Part shown: positions 6,673-14,402 of the stretch, in pieces
How positions within the stretch are numbered: the stretch's first letter is position 1
Layout of the letters: each line of letters opens with the position of its first letter
Assembly: GCA_947380915.1 (NCBI GenBank)
Contig: CANCSY010000035.1
Location: 1-19,587 of the forward strand
Source: Beijerinckiaceae bacterium
GTDB taxonomy: Bacteria; Pseudomonadota; Alphaproteobacteria; Rhizobiales; Beijerinckiaceae
DNA: 19,587 nt
Reading direction: 5' to 3'
Program-made: the position numbers and the translations under genes
The notes under the pieces: generated by a model
The model's input: the letters and a program-made list of their open reading frames with translations, nothing else
Databases searched by the model: none
Told to the model about the DNA's origin: nothing

Positions 6673-8411
6673 CGACGCAAGTGGAATATTCTGAGCCCGC
6701 AGCTTCCTCCTGGAAGGACTGGCGCCTGGCGGACAGTCTGCGCTTTTCGCCGCTGGTCCTGGTGCTGCTGGCGATCATGGTGCTCGCCGTCGCGCCTCCC
6801 GTCATGTTTCTCGTCAACGCAAGCTTGCACGAAACCCTGCCTGACGGCTCTCCGGGCGTCTTCACGTTTCGATATTACGAGCAGCTTGTGTCCGGCCGTT
6901 TCTTCGTGCCGAGCCTCATCAACACATTGATCTACGCCTTCGGATCATCGGTGATCGCGATTTTCATCGGCACGGTGCAGGCGCTGATCGTGGAGCGCAC
7001 CAATACACCGGGCCGCAAGCTCGCCTTTCTCGCAGCGATCATCTCGCTGGGCGTGCCCCATGTGCTCTATGTGGTGGCATGGCTCCTGCTGCTGGGGCGT
7101 TCCGGCCCTGTGAATGAGTTGATCGAGAGCCTCTTGCACAAGGCGCAGGCGCTGGATGTGTATTCGCTCTGGGGCATGATGCTGATCGAGGGCATCGGCT
7201 TTGTGCCGCTCACCTTCCTCTTGATGTCTTCTGTCCTGCGCTCCACTGACGCCTCGTTCGAGGAGGCGGCGATGATGTCGGGCGCAAGTCCCCTGCGGGC
7301 TTTTGGCAACATCACCTTGCGTATGGCCCTGCCAGCGCTTTGTGGCCTCACGCTGCTCATTTTCGTCAAGGCCGTGGAATCGTTCGAAGTGCCTGCTCTT
7401 GTGGGTCTGGCAGGCAATGTGAATGTCATCACCACCATGATCTATCAGAGCTCCCGTCGCGCGGGGGCGCCCAATTACGGCGAGGCTGGCGCCTATTCCA
7501 TGTGCCTTGTGGTGATCCTGCTGGCTCTGATGTTCTGGCAGAACAACCTGTCGCGCCACGCCAAACGCTATCAGACCATCACCGGCAAGGGCTTCCGGCC
7601 GCGCGTCATCGACCTTGGGGGGTGGCGACATGTGACCTGCGCCGTGCTCGTGGGCCTGTTCCTGATGGTGACGGTCATACCTGTCGCCATGCTGGCCTTC
7701 ACCTCCTTCCAGCCCTTCTATGGCGGCGTGTCCATGGAGGCCTTCGGACGCTTCTCGCTGGAGAACTACCACGCCCTTTTCGGACCTGGCTCATTCCGCG
7801 ACTCCATCCTCAATACGCTGATCCTTGGCACGATGACGGCGACCCTGGTCGTGCCCTTCACCGCGCTTTGCGCCTGGCTGGTGGTGCGCCGCAGTCCCGG
7901 CGCATGGCTGATCGACCAGATCGCCTCCGTGCCACTGGTCTTTCCGGCGATCATTCTCAGCGTCGCCTTCCTCGATGTTTTCGTGAACATGTCCCTGCCG
8001 CTCTACGGCACCCTGCTGTCGATCATCCTGGCCTCGTCCGTGCGCTATCTGCCCTATGGCATGCGCTACGCCTTTGCGGGCGTGATCCAGATCCATTCCG
8101 ATCTGGAAGAGGCGGCCTCCGTCTCGGGCGCCAACAAGGCGAAGCTGTTCCTGCGCGTGCTTGCGCCACTGCTGGCGACGACGCTGGTCTCGTCCTGGTT
8201 GCTGATTTTCCTGGTCTCCGTGCAGGCGGTCTCATTGCCGTTGCTGCTCGTGGGTCCGGGATCGGAGATCATGTCCGTCACGCTTTTCGAGCTGTGGCAG
8301 AACGGGCAGGTCACGGAACTGGCCGCCATGGGCATGCTGTGGATCGCGCTGATGACCTGCGTCAGCGTCCTCTTCCACCTGTTGACGCGGCGCCATCAGA
8401 TCAACGTCTGA
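6669..8411 (+). CDS. ABC transporter permease, fused two-domain type (iron(III)/polyamine-type importer)
   Basis: This integral membrane protein of 580 residues has two tandem permease domains of about 280 residues each, predicted to give about 12 membrane helices. Each half has the EAA loop that contacts the ATPase: EEAAMMSGASPLRAF at about residue 198 and EEAASVSGANKAKLF at about residue 480. The duplicated single-chain architecture is that of FbpB/AfuB-type permeases. The N-terminal hydrophilic stretch of about 25 residues precedes the first helix. The GTG at 6669 is the best start available, although only a weak GGA precedes it; the overlap with a short upstream reading frame may help initiation. 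It pairs with the binding protein just upstream. Unusually, no ATPase gene of the matching family follows; the next gene is on the other strand 15 bases away. Confidence 0.9.
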   Translation: MTTQVEYSEPAASSWKDWRLADSLRFSPLVLVLLAIMVLAVAPPVMFLVNASLHETLPDGSPGVFTFRYYEQLVSGRFFVPSLINTLIYAFGSSVIAIFIGTVQALIVERTNTPGRKLAFLAAIISLGVPHVLYVVAWLLLLGRSGPVNELIESLLHKAQALDVYSLWGMMLIEGIGFVPLTFLLMSSVLRSTDASFEEAAMMSGASPLRAFGNITLRMALPALCGLTLLIFVKAVESFEVPALVGLAGNVNVITTMIYQSSRRAGAPNYGEAGAYSMCLVVILLALMFWQNNLSRHAKRYQTITGKGFRPRVIDLGGWRHVTCAVLVGLFLMVTVIPVAMLAFTSFQPFYGGVSMEAFGRFSLENYHALFGPGSFRDSILNTLILGTMTATLVVPFTALCAWLVVRRSPGAWLIDQIASVPLVFPAIILSVAFLDVFVNMSLPLYGTLLSIILASSVRYLPYGMRYAFAGVIQIHSDLEEAASVSGANKAKLFLRVLAPLLATTLVSSWLLIFLVSVQAVSLPLLLVGPGSEIMSVTLFELWQNGQVTELAAMGMLWIALMTCVSVLFHLLTRRHQINV

Positions 8412-8426
8412 CGGCGCCGCGCTCGA

Positions 8427-9536
8427 TCAACGCTTCAAGGGGTCGCGCAGGCCCGCCCGCTCCATGCGCGGCAGCAATTCGTCGCGGATATGCGGGAAAT
8501 CGTCGATATAGTTGATCATGCCGCAGGCCAGGCCATCCAGACCCATGGAATGAAGCGTCTGGAAGGTCTCCACCGCATCGTCATAGGAGCCGACCATCGG
8601 ATAGCCCGCGCCGCTGATGAGCCGGGCCTTCAGATCGGTCTGTTCCTTCATCCAGGTGTTGAGGCGGGTGCCACGGAAATTGGCCGCATAGGCGGCGGCT
8701 TCCCAATCGCCTTTCTCGTGGACGATATAGTGGTGATAGTCCTGCGCCTCCTTGCGCGTCTTGCGCACCATCAGGTGGCAGCTTGCGAAGATGTTGCGAA
8801 GCTGGCCGGGAGGGGCGGCGGCGCGGAAACCGTCGATCTTCGGCTTGAGATCGTCGATCTTGGGAATCGACGTGAAGAGGCAGTCCGCATTGCCGGCGGC
8901 GAATTCGCGCCCGGTGGGCGAATTGCCTGCGCTGACGAGAATCGGCCGCGTGCCCCACCAGGGCTTGGGCTTGGCGAGCACGGCTTTCAGCTTGTAGTAG
9001 CGTCCCTCGTGATCGAAGGGCTCGGTCTCCGACCAGATGCGTTTGACGATGTCGATCCATTCCTCGCTATAGGCGTAGCGATCGTCATGTTCCTGCAACT
9101 CCACGCCGAACATGCCGAATTCCACCGGATTCCAGCCGGACACGATGTTGAGGCCGAAACGTCCGTGGCCGATATGGTCGGCCGTCACCATCTGCTTGGC
9201 GGCGAAGACCGGATTGACGAAGGCCACATGCAGGGTGCCGAAAGTGGTGATGTCCTGGGTCGAGGCCAGCAGCCCGCAGGCCCAGGTCAGGGTCTCGAAA
9301 GTCGTGCCCTGGGTGTCGCTCTGGCCCTGATAGCCATGCCAGCGGCCGATGGGCAGCAGAAACTCGAGCCCGGCCTCGTCCGCGAGCCTTGCGGCGCGCA
9401 CATTGTTGTCCCAGGAGGCGTCCCAGCGTTCCGGCGCAAGGGTCAGGCTGAGGCCGCCCGAGCAATTCATGCCAAAAAGACCAAGCTTGAACTTGTTCTG
9501 ATTGTAGATGCGTGTCTCGTCGCGATTTGCAGTCAT
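8427..9536 (-). CDS. LLM-class flavin-dependent monooxygenase, RutA/SfnG-like
   Basis: This 369-residue protein belongs to the luciferase-like superfamily, in the group containing the pyrimidine-ring opening enzyme RutA, dimethylsulfone monooxygenase SfnG and alkanesulfonate monooxygenase SsuD. Visible family segments are the NKFKLGLFGMN strand, GRWHGYQG, the GRFGLNIVSGWNP stretch, DRYAYSEEW and the PILVSAGNSP strand. Such enzymes use FMNH2 and O2, RutA by attacking a ring amide. The ATG at 9536 is chosen because AGAGGAA lies just upstream; an in-frame ATG at 9572 has no good ribosome binding site. The gene is convergent with the permease (15-base gap) and divergent from the Liv-type binding protein, so it is likely a single-gene unit with its own promoter. 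It is only distantly like the other LLM enzyme in this window, so the two are not a recent duplication. Confidence 0.87.
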   Translation of the reverse strand: MTANRDETRIYNQNKFKLGLFGMNCSGGLSLTLAPERWDASWDNNVRAARLADEAGLEFLLPIGRWHGYQGQSDTQGTTFETLTWACGLLASTQDITTFGTLHVAFVNPVFAAKQMVTADHIGHGRFGLNIVSGWNPVEFGMFGVELQEHDDRYAYSEEWIDIVKRIWSETEPFDHEGRYYKLKAVLAKPKPWWGTRPILVSAGNSPTGREFAAGNADCLFTSIPKIDDLKPKIDGFRAAAPPGQLRNIFASCHLMVRKTRKEAQDYHHYIVHEKGDWEAAAYAANFRGTRLNTWMKEQTDLKARLISGAGYPMVGSYDDAVETFQTLHSMGLDGLACGMINYIDDFPHIRDELLPRMERAGLRDPLKR

Positions 9537-9806
9537 GGTTTCCTCTGTTCCCCGATCCGGCCTGTTTCTCATCCACGGCTGTTCGGCGCATGATAGACAC
9601 CAAAGTCCCGATGCAAAAGCGCGATGGCGCAGTCATTGTGTCACAGGCGGCGCGATGACGGCCATGTGACCCTGGCTCGGGCGGCGGCCGCATGCTGACC
9701 ACTGGTGAACAACCGCGCGTTAGGCTATCTTGCGCACCGTTGAGTCGGGGGGCTATCCGGCAGTCTGTGTTCGCTTCCGGGCGATGCAAAAGGGAGGAAG
9801 GCCGCA
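9537..9806. promoter_or_regulatory. Divergent intergenic region between LLM monooxygenase and Liv-type importer
   Basis: This is the longest non-coding stretch in the window, about 270 bases, and must carry promoters for both flanking units. It contains an 11-base direct repeat, CGATGCAAAAG, at 9609-9619 and 9782-9792. It also holds a small hyphenated palindrome, TGTG-T-CACA, at 9637-9645, and an inverted GTCAC/GTGAC pair at 9640-9644 and 9666-9670; these are candidate regulator sites. No strong plus-strand promoter was found; TTGCGC at 9730-9735 with CTATCC at 9753-9758 is weak. The ribosome binding site for the plus-strand gene, AGGGAGGAAG at 9791-9800, is strong. No open reading frame looks real here. 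Confidence 0.5.
9590..9617 (-). promoter_or_regulatory. Putative sigma70 promoter for the RutA/SfnG-like gene
   Basis: On the minus strand TTTGCA (plus coordinates 9612-9617) is followed after 16 bases by TATCAT (plus coordinates 9590-9595). The -10 box differs from consensus at one position. It would give an untranslated leader of roughly 45 bases before the ATG at 9536. One copy of an 11-base direct repeat overlaps the -35 box. Confidence 0.4.
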
Positions 9807-11003
9807 ATGTTGGCAAGAATGATTCAGGCAACCCTGCTCGGCGCCGTGGCCGCCGTAGCGCTCTCGACGGCGGCAAGCGCCCAGACCATCAAGATCGGCG
9901 TCATCAACTCCTATTCCGGCTTCCTCGCCCAGCAGGGCGACGAGATGGAAAAGGGGATGGACCTCTATCTCAAGACCCATCAGGCCAACCTGCCCCCGGG
10001 CGTGAAGCTCGAACTGGTGCGCCGCGATGACGGCGCCAATCCCGAGACCGGCAAGCGCGTCGCCCAGGAACTCATCACCCGCGAGCGCGTGCAGCTTCTG
10101 TTCGGCATCGTGGCCTCCCCCGTGGGCGCCGCCGTCGCGCCCCTGACTGCGGAGGCGAAAGTTCCGCTTGTGCTGACCAATGCGGCTGGCTCGGCCATCA
10201 CCCGCATCTCTCCCTATGTGGTGCGCACCTCCTTCACCCAATGGCAATTCGCCGTGCCCATGGGCCAATGGTCCGCCAAGCAGGGCTGGAAGACCGCCAT
10301 CACCGCCGTCAGCGACTTCATCCCCGGCCATGACGCGGAAGGCGCCTTCACCCAGGGCTTCACCGAAGGCGGCGGCAAGGTTCTCAGCGCCCTGCGCTTC
10401 CCCCCCGCAAACCCGGACTTCGCCCCCTTCGTGCAGCGCATCAAGGACGCCAAGCCCGACGTCGCCTTCCTCTGGGTGCCCGCTGGCGCGCAGGCGTCTG
10501 GCATGCTGAAGGCGATCCGCGATCTGGGCGTGCGCACCGGCGGCACGAAGATCGTCGCGACCCAGGATCTGGTGCCCGACGAGGAGCTTCCCAACATCGG
10601 CGAAGTCGGCGATGGCGTCATCAGCGCGGGCAACTGGACCAGCAGCTCCGACCGTCCCGCGAACAAGGCCTTTCTGGCGGCCTGGGAGAAGGAATATCAG
10701 GGCAAGGCCATCGCCGACTTCCTGTCCGTCGACGCCTGGGACGGTATGGACATGGTCTTTGATCTGATCAACCAGACCAAGGGCAAGTTCACCGGCGACG
10801 AGGCCATGAAGTTCTTCTCCAACTGGAAGAGCGACAAGAGCCCCCGCGGCCCGATCTCCATCGATCCGGTCGAGCGCGACATCGTGCAGAATGTCTATAT
10901 CCGCCGCTCGGAAATGAAGGGTGGCAAGCTCGTGAATACCGACATCGACACGATTCCGGACGTCAAGGATCCCTGGAAGATCCTCAACCCCGCCAAGAAA
11001 TAA
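9807..11003 (+). CDS. Branched-chain amino acid type ABC transporter substrate-binding protein
   Basis: This periplasmic binding protein of 398 residues belongs to the LivJ/LivK-like family (type I periplasmic binding fold). A signal peptide ends near residue 25 (AASA before QTIKIGV). The mature start, IKIGVINSYSG, and segments such as KLELVRRDDGANPETGKRVAQE, FGIVASPVGAAVAP and IPGHDAEGAF match the family. It starts at the ATG at 9807, placed seven bases after AGGGAGGAAG. In soil bacteria with catabolic clusters, this family commonly binds aromatic acids or other degradable organics, so a compound processed by the neighbouring enzymes is a reasonable guess; the name does not imply that leucine is the ligand. 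The gene heads a complete importer operon and is followed by a GC-rich hairpin that may protect or attenuate the message. Confidence 0.93.
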   Translation: MLARMIQATLLGAVAAVALSTAASAQTIKIGVINSYSGFLAQQGDEMEKGMDLYLKTHQANLPPGVKLELVRRDDGANPETGKRVAQELITRERVQLLFGIVASPVGAAVAPLTAEAKVPLVLTNAAGSAITRISPYVVRTSFTQWQFAVPMGQWSAKQGWKTAITAVSDFIPGHDAEGAFTQGFTEGGGKVLSALRFPPANPDFAPFVQRIKDAKPDVAFLWVPAGAQASGMLKAIRDLGVRTGGTKIVATQDLVPDEELPNIGEVGDGVISAGNWTSSSDRPANKAFLAAWEKEYQGKAIADFLSVDAWDGMDMVFDLINQTKGKFTGDEAMKFFSNWKSDKSPRGPISIDPVERDIVQNVYIRRSEMKGGKLVNTDIDTIPDVKDPWKILNPAKK

Positions 11004-11009
11004 GATCAT

Positions 11010-11039
11010 CGGCGCGGGCTCCGCGAGGGGCCCGCGCCG
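11010..11039 (+). terminator. GC-rich hairpin between binding protein and permease genes
   Basis: CGGCGCGGGC at 11010-11019 pairs perfectly with GCCCGCGCCG at 11030-11039 across a 10-base loop. No T run follows and the operon continues, so it is more likely a 3'-end stabiliser or partial attenuator that makes binding protein more abundant than the membrane parts. This arrangement is common in importer operons. Confidence 0.6.
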
Positions 11040-11048
11040 GCTTGCGCC

Positions 11049-11924
11049 ATGAGTGACATTCTCTCCATCACCATCAGCATCCTGTTTCATGGCCTGGCCA
11101 TGGCCATGGTGCTCTATCTCATTTCAGTGGGCCTCTCGGTGACGATGGGGCTCATGGGATTCGTCAATCTGGCCCACGGCGCCTTCGCCATGGCCGGGGG
11201 CTATATGCTGGTGCTCCTGATGAAGCAGCAGAACTGGCCCTTCGGCCTGGCGCTGATCGCCTCCATCGTCATCTGCGTGGTCCTGAGCCTGATCCTCGAG
11301 CGCCTGCTGTATCGGCGTCTTTACGGGGGCGCCGAACTCGATCAGGTGCTGATGACCATGGGGCTGATCTTCGCCTCGGTGGGCGCGGCCACATGGCTTT
11401 TCGGGCCGGTGTCGCAATCGCTGGAGCCGCCCGCCATGCTGCGCGGGCAGATCAGCTTGCTGGGGCGCGATTTCCCGACCTATCGCAGCTTCCTCATCCT
11501 CTGCGGCGCCCTGCTGGTGACGGCGCTGTGGCTCGGGCTGGAGCGCACAAGGTTCGGCGCGCAGATCCGCGCCTCCGTCGACAATCTGCGCATGGCGCAG
11601 ACTTTGGGCATCAACACCTCCAGGCTCTTCACCATCGCCTTCGCCCTGGGCAGCGGTCTGGCGGCGCTGGGCGGCGGACTCGGCGCGGACTTTCTCAACG
11701 TCGGCCCGAACTATGCGCTCGAATATCTCGTCTATTTTCTGATCGTCGTGGCGGTTGGCGGGCTGGGCAGCATTCGCGGCCCCTTCGTCGCCGCCCTGAT
11801 CGTGGGCGTCAGCGACACGGCCTTCAAATATCTCGCGCCCCAATATGGCGCCTTCTTCATCTACGCGATCACCATGGCGATTCTGCTCTGGCGTCCTCGC
11901 GGCCTCTTTGGTCAATCCGCATGA
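11049..11924 (+). CDS. livH: Branched-chain amino acid type ABC transporter permease LivH
   Basis: This 291-residue inner membrane permease forms, with LivM, the translocation path. It is hydrophobic throughout, with about eight predicted helices. The LivH hallmark near the N-terminus, GLMGFVNLAHGAFAMAGGY, is present, and AVGGLGSIRGPFVAALIVG lies near the C-terminus, as in the family. The ATG at 11049 is preceded by only a poor ribosome binding site, which fits reduced expression after the upstream hairpin. Its TGA overlaps the ATG of the next gene by four bases (ATGA), indicating translational coupling within one operon. Confidence 0.93.
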   Translation: MSDILSITISILFHGLAMAMVLYLISVGLSVTMGLMGFVNLAHGAFAMAGGYMLVLLMKQQNWPFGLALIASIVICVVLSLILERLLYRRLYGGAELDQVLMTMGLIFASVGAATWLFGPVSQSLEPPAMLRGQISLLGRDFPTYRSFLILCGALLVTALWLGLERTRFGAQIRASVDNLRMAQTLGINTSRLFTIAFALGSGLAALGGGLGADFLNVGPNYALEYLVYFLIVVAVGGLGSIRGPFVAALIVGVSDTAFKYLAPQYGAFFIYAITMAILLWRPRGLFGQSA

Positions 11925-12928
11925 CGGCCCCCGTGATCCCCGGCTCCCTTGAGGACCGCAAGGCGGTCATCGACGCCTTCGCGCGCCGCCATCGCTTCAA
12001 ATGGTACGAAGCCATCCCCTGGCTCATGGCGGTCGCCTGTTACTTCGCCTTCGACAGCTACCATGCGCTGGGCGCGCAGATCTTCGCCACGATCCTCTTC
12101 GCCCTGTCGCTGGATCTGCTGATCGGCTTTGCGGGCATCGTGACGCTGGGCCATGCGGCCTTCTTCGGCGTCGGGGCCTATGCGGCGGGGATCATGGCCG
12201 CCAATGGCTGGCATGAGCCCTTCAGCGAATTGCTCGTCGCCGCCATAGCCGCCGCTGTCGTAGGCTTTGCTTCGGGCATGATCGTGCTGCGCACGGCGGG
12301 CCTGACCCTGCTGATGCAGACCCTCGTGGTCGCCGCCCTGTTGCAGGAACTCGCCAACAAATGGAGTTCGGTGACCGGTGGATCGGATGGTCTGCTGGGC
12401 ATGAAGATCGATCCGATCTTCGGCCTCTTCCGCTTCGATCTGTTCGGCGACACCGCCTATGTCTATTGCCTGACGGTGCTGTTCATCGGCTGGCTGATCG
12501 CGCGCAACATCGTCTATTCGTCCTTCGGCCGCTCGCTCACGGGCATCCGCGAGAACGCCAATCGCATGCATTCCATCGGCGCGCCGGTGGATCGTCGCAA
12601 GATCGCGATCTATACGATCTCCGCCGCGCTGGCGGGCGTGGCGGGCGCCCTCATCGCCCAGACGACGGCGCTGGTGGGCCTGAACACGCTGGCGCTCAGC
12701 AAGTCCGGCGAACTCATCATCATGCTGGTCATCGGCGGCGTGGGACAGCTTTACGGCGCCTTCATCGGCGTGCCGCTTTATATGATCGCGCAGGATCGGT
12801 TCTCGCAGATTGACCCGATCTTCTGGTATTTCTGGATCGGCCTGTTCATGATCTTCGTCGTGGTCTTCGCCCGTGGCGGCGTGCTGGGCGTATGCGGGCG
12901 GTTCATGGACCGCCGGAGGAGCCGCTGA
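11921..12928 (+). CDS. livM: Branched-chain amino acid type ABC transporter permease LivM
   Basis: This 335-residue inner membrane permease is the partner of LivH. A cytoplasmic N-terminal segment of about 25 residues, rich in charge, comes before the first helix. The segments DLLIGFAGIVTLGHAAFFG, TGIRENANRMHSIG and LALSKSGELIIMLVIGGVG are typical of LivM. The ATG at 11921 overlaps the livH stop (ATGA), and its own TGA overlaps the ATG of livG (TGATG). The reading frame is open far upstream, but that part merely reads livH in another frame. Length fits the family. Confidence 0.93.
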   Translation: MTAPVIPGSLEDRKAVIDAFARRHRFKWYEAIPWLMAVACYFAFDSYHALGAQIFATILFALSLDLLIGFAGIVTLGHAAFFGVGAYAAGIMAANGWHEPFSELLVAAIAAAVVGFASGMIVLRTAGLTLLMQTLVVAALLQELANKWSSVTGGSDGLLGMKIDPIFGLFRFDLFGDTAYVYCLTVLFIGWLIARNIVYSSFGRSLTGIRENANRMHSIGAPVDRRKIAIYTISAALAGVAGALIAQTTALVGLNTLALSKSGELIIMLVIGGVGQLYGAFIGVPLYMIAQDRFSQIDPIFWYFWIGLFMIFVVVFARGGVLGVCGRFMDRRRSR

Positions 12929-13680
12929 TGTCCGCGCTCGCTCTTGAAACCAGGTCCCTGTGGAAAAACTTCGGCGCCCTCACCGTCGCCAACGATATCA
13001 ATTTCCAGCTGGAACGGGGCGCCCGCCATGCCCTCATCGGCCCCAATGGCGCGGGCAAGACGAGCTTCGTCAATCTGGTGACGGGCGTGCTGACGCCGAC
13101 CTCCGGGCACATCCTGCTGGGCGGCGAGGACATCACCTCCCTCACGCGCGCCCAGCGGGTCAAGCGCGGGCTGGTGCGCACGTTCCAGATCAGCGCGCTC
13201 TTCAAGAAGCTCACGGTTCTGGAAAACGTCACCCTCGCCATCGCCGAGCGGGAGGGGACCGCCAATGACATGCTGCGCCCTGCGGGCCATCACCGGGCCA
13301 TCATCGAGGAGGCCTATGACCTGCTCGTGCCGCTGGGGCTCGCCGCTGAGGCGCTGCGTCCGGTCACCGAACTGGCCTATGGCCGCCAGCGCATGATCGA
13401 GATCGCCATGGCGCTGGCGCTCAAGCCGAAGGTGCTGCTGCTGGATGAGCCCGCCGCCGGCGTGCCGCCGCGCGAAACCGGCGCCATCATCGAGACCATC
13501 GAGCGGCTGCCCGCCGACATCGCCGTGCTCTTCATCGAACATGACATGGAGCTTGTCTTCCGTGTCGCCCAGCGCATCACCGTGCTGGTGCAGGGGGCGG
13601 TGCTGGTGGAGGGCTCGCCCGCCCAGATCGCCGAAGATCCCAAAGTGCGTGAAGTCTATCTTGGGGAGAGCAAACACTGA
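12928..13680 (+). CDS. livG: Branched-chain amino acid type ABC transporter ATPase LivG
   Basis: This 250-residue cytoplasmic ATPase is one of two that power the importer. Visible motifs are Walker A GPNGAGKT at 38-45, Q-loop Gln87 (RTFQISAL), the LivG-type degenerate signature LAYGRQR at 149-155 in place of LSGGQ, Walker B VLLLDE at 169-174 and the H-loop histidine 205 (IEHDM). The degenerate signature is usual in LivG and does not suggest loss of function. The ATG at 12928 follows GGAGGA at 12915-12920 and overlaps the livM stop. Its own stop overlaps the livF start (TGATG). Confidence 0.94.
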   Translation: MSALALETRSLWKNFGALTVANDINFQLERGARHALIGPNGAGKTSFVNLVTGVLTPTSGHILLGGEDITSLTRAQRVKRGLVRTFQISALFKKLTVLENVTLAIAEREGTANDMLRPAGHHRAIIEEAYDLLVPLGLAAEALRPVTELAYGRQRMIEIAMALALKPKVLLLDEPAAGVPPRETGAIIETIERLPADIAVLFIEHDMELVFRVAQRITVLVQGAVLVEGSPAQIAEDPKVREVYLGESKH

Positions 13681-14396
13681 TGAGCGCAAAGAGCGAAGGC
13701 CTCGTGCTCACCAATGTGCGGGCGGGCTATGGCGAGACGGTCGTCATCGACGAAATCTCCTTCACCCTGAAGCCCGGCGCCACCCTGGCGTTGCTCGGCC
13801 GCAACGGCGTGGGCAAGACGACCCTGTTCTCCACCATCATGGGCCACACCACCATGCATGGCGGCTCCATTCGCTTCAATGGGGAGGAGATCGGCAAGCT
13901 TCCCCCCTATCGGCGCGCTCTCATGGGGCTGGCGCTGGTGCCGCAGGAACGCGAGATCTTCAAGTCGCTCACGGTGGAGGAAAATCTCATCGTGGCCGAA
14001 CGGGCGGGCCGCTGGTCCCTGCAGCGGGTCTACGAGTTCTTTCCGTCTCTCGCCGGTCGCCGCAAGAACCGGGGCGACCAGCTCTCGGGCGGCGAGCAGC
14101 AGATGCTCGCCATCGGCCGCGCCCTCATGGGCAACCCGTCGTTCATTCTCATGGACGAGCCCATGGAGGGCCTCGCGCCCGTCATCGTGGATGCGGTGCT
14201 CGATGGTCTCGAACGGTTGAAAAAGGAGGGCGACACAGCCCTCATGCTGGTGGAGCAGCACGCACGCCTCGCCCTCGATTTCGCTGACGATACGATGGTG
14301 CTGGATCGCGGGCGCATCGTCTTTTCCGGTCCAAGCCGGGAGCTTGCCGCAGAGCCCGAAAAGATGGCGGCCCTGCTGGGGGTGGCGGGACGATAA
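13680..14396 (+). CDS. livF: Branched-chain amino acid type ABC transporter ATPase LivF
   Basis: This 238-residue cytoplasmic ATPase is the LivG partner. Motifs are Walker A GRNGVGKT at 40-47, Q-loop Gln89 (ALVPQER), canonical signature LSGGE at 135-139, Walker B FILMDE at 155-160 followed by the LivF-type PMEGLAP, and H-loop His194 (VEQH). The ATG at 13680 overlaps the livG stop, with GGGGAG at 13663-13668 upstream. It is the last gene of the importer operon. Only six bases separate its stop from the stop of the convergent hydroxylase gene, and there is no visible hairpin between them, so transcripts may overlap. Confidence 0.94.
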   Translation: MSAKSEGLVLTNVRAGYGETVVIDEISFTLKPGATLALLGRNGVGKTTLFSTIMGHTTMHGGSIRFNGEEIGKLPPYRRALMGLALVPQEREIFKSLTVEENLIVAERAGRWSLQRVYEFFPSLAGRRKNRGDQLSGGEQQMLAIGRALMGNPSFILMDEPMEGLAPVIVDAVLDGLERLKKEGDTALMLVEQHARLALDFADDTMVLDRGRIVFSGPSRELAAEPEKMAALLGVAGR

Positions 14397-14402
14397 TTCG
14401 CC

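Noticed and set aside
2915..9536. The two LLM monooxygenases as a gene duplication
   Set aside because: They fall in different subgroups (NtaA/SnaA-like versus RutA/SfnG-like), differ in length and share only superfamily motifs.
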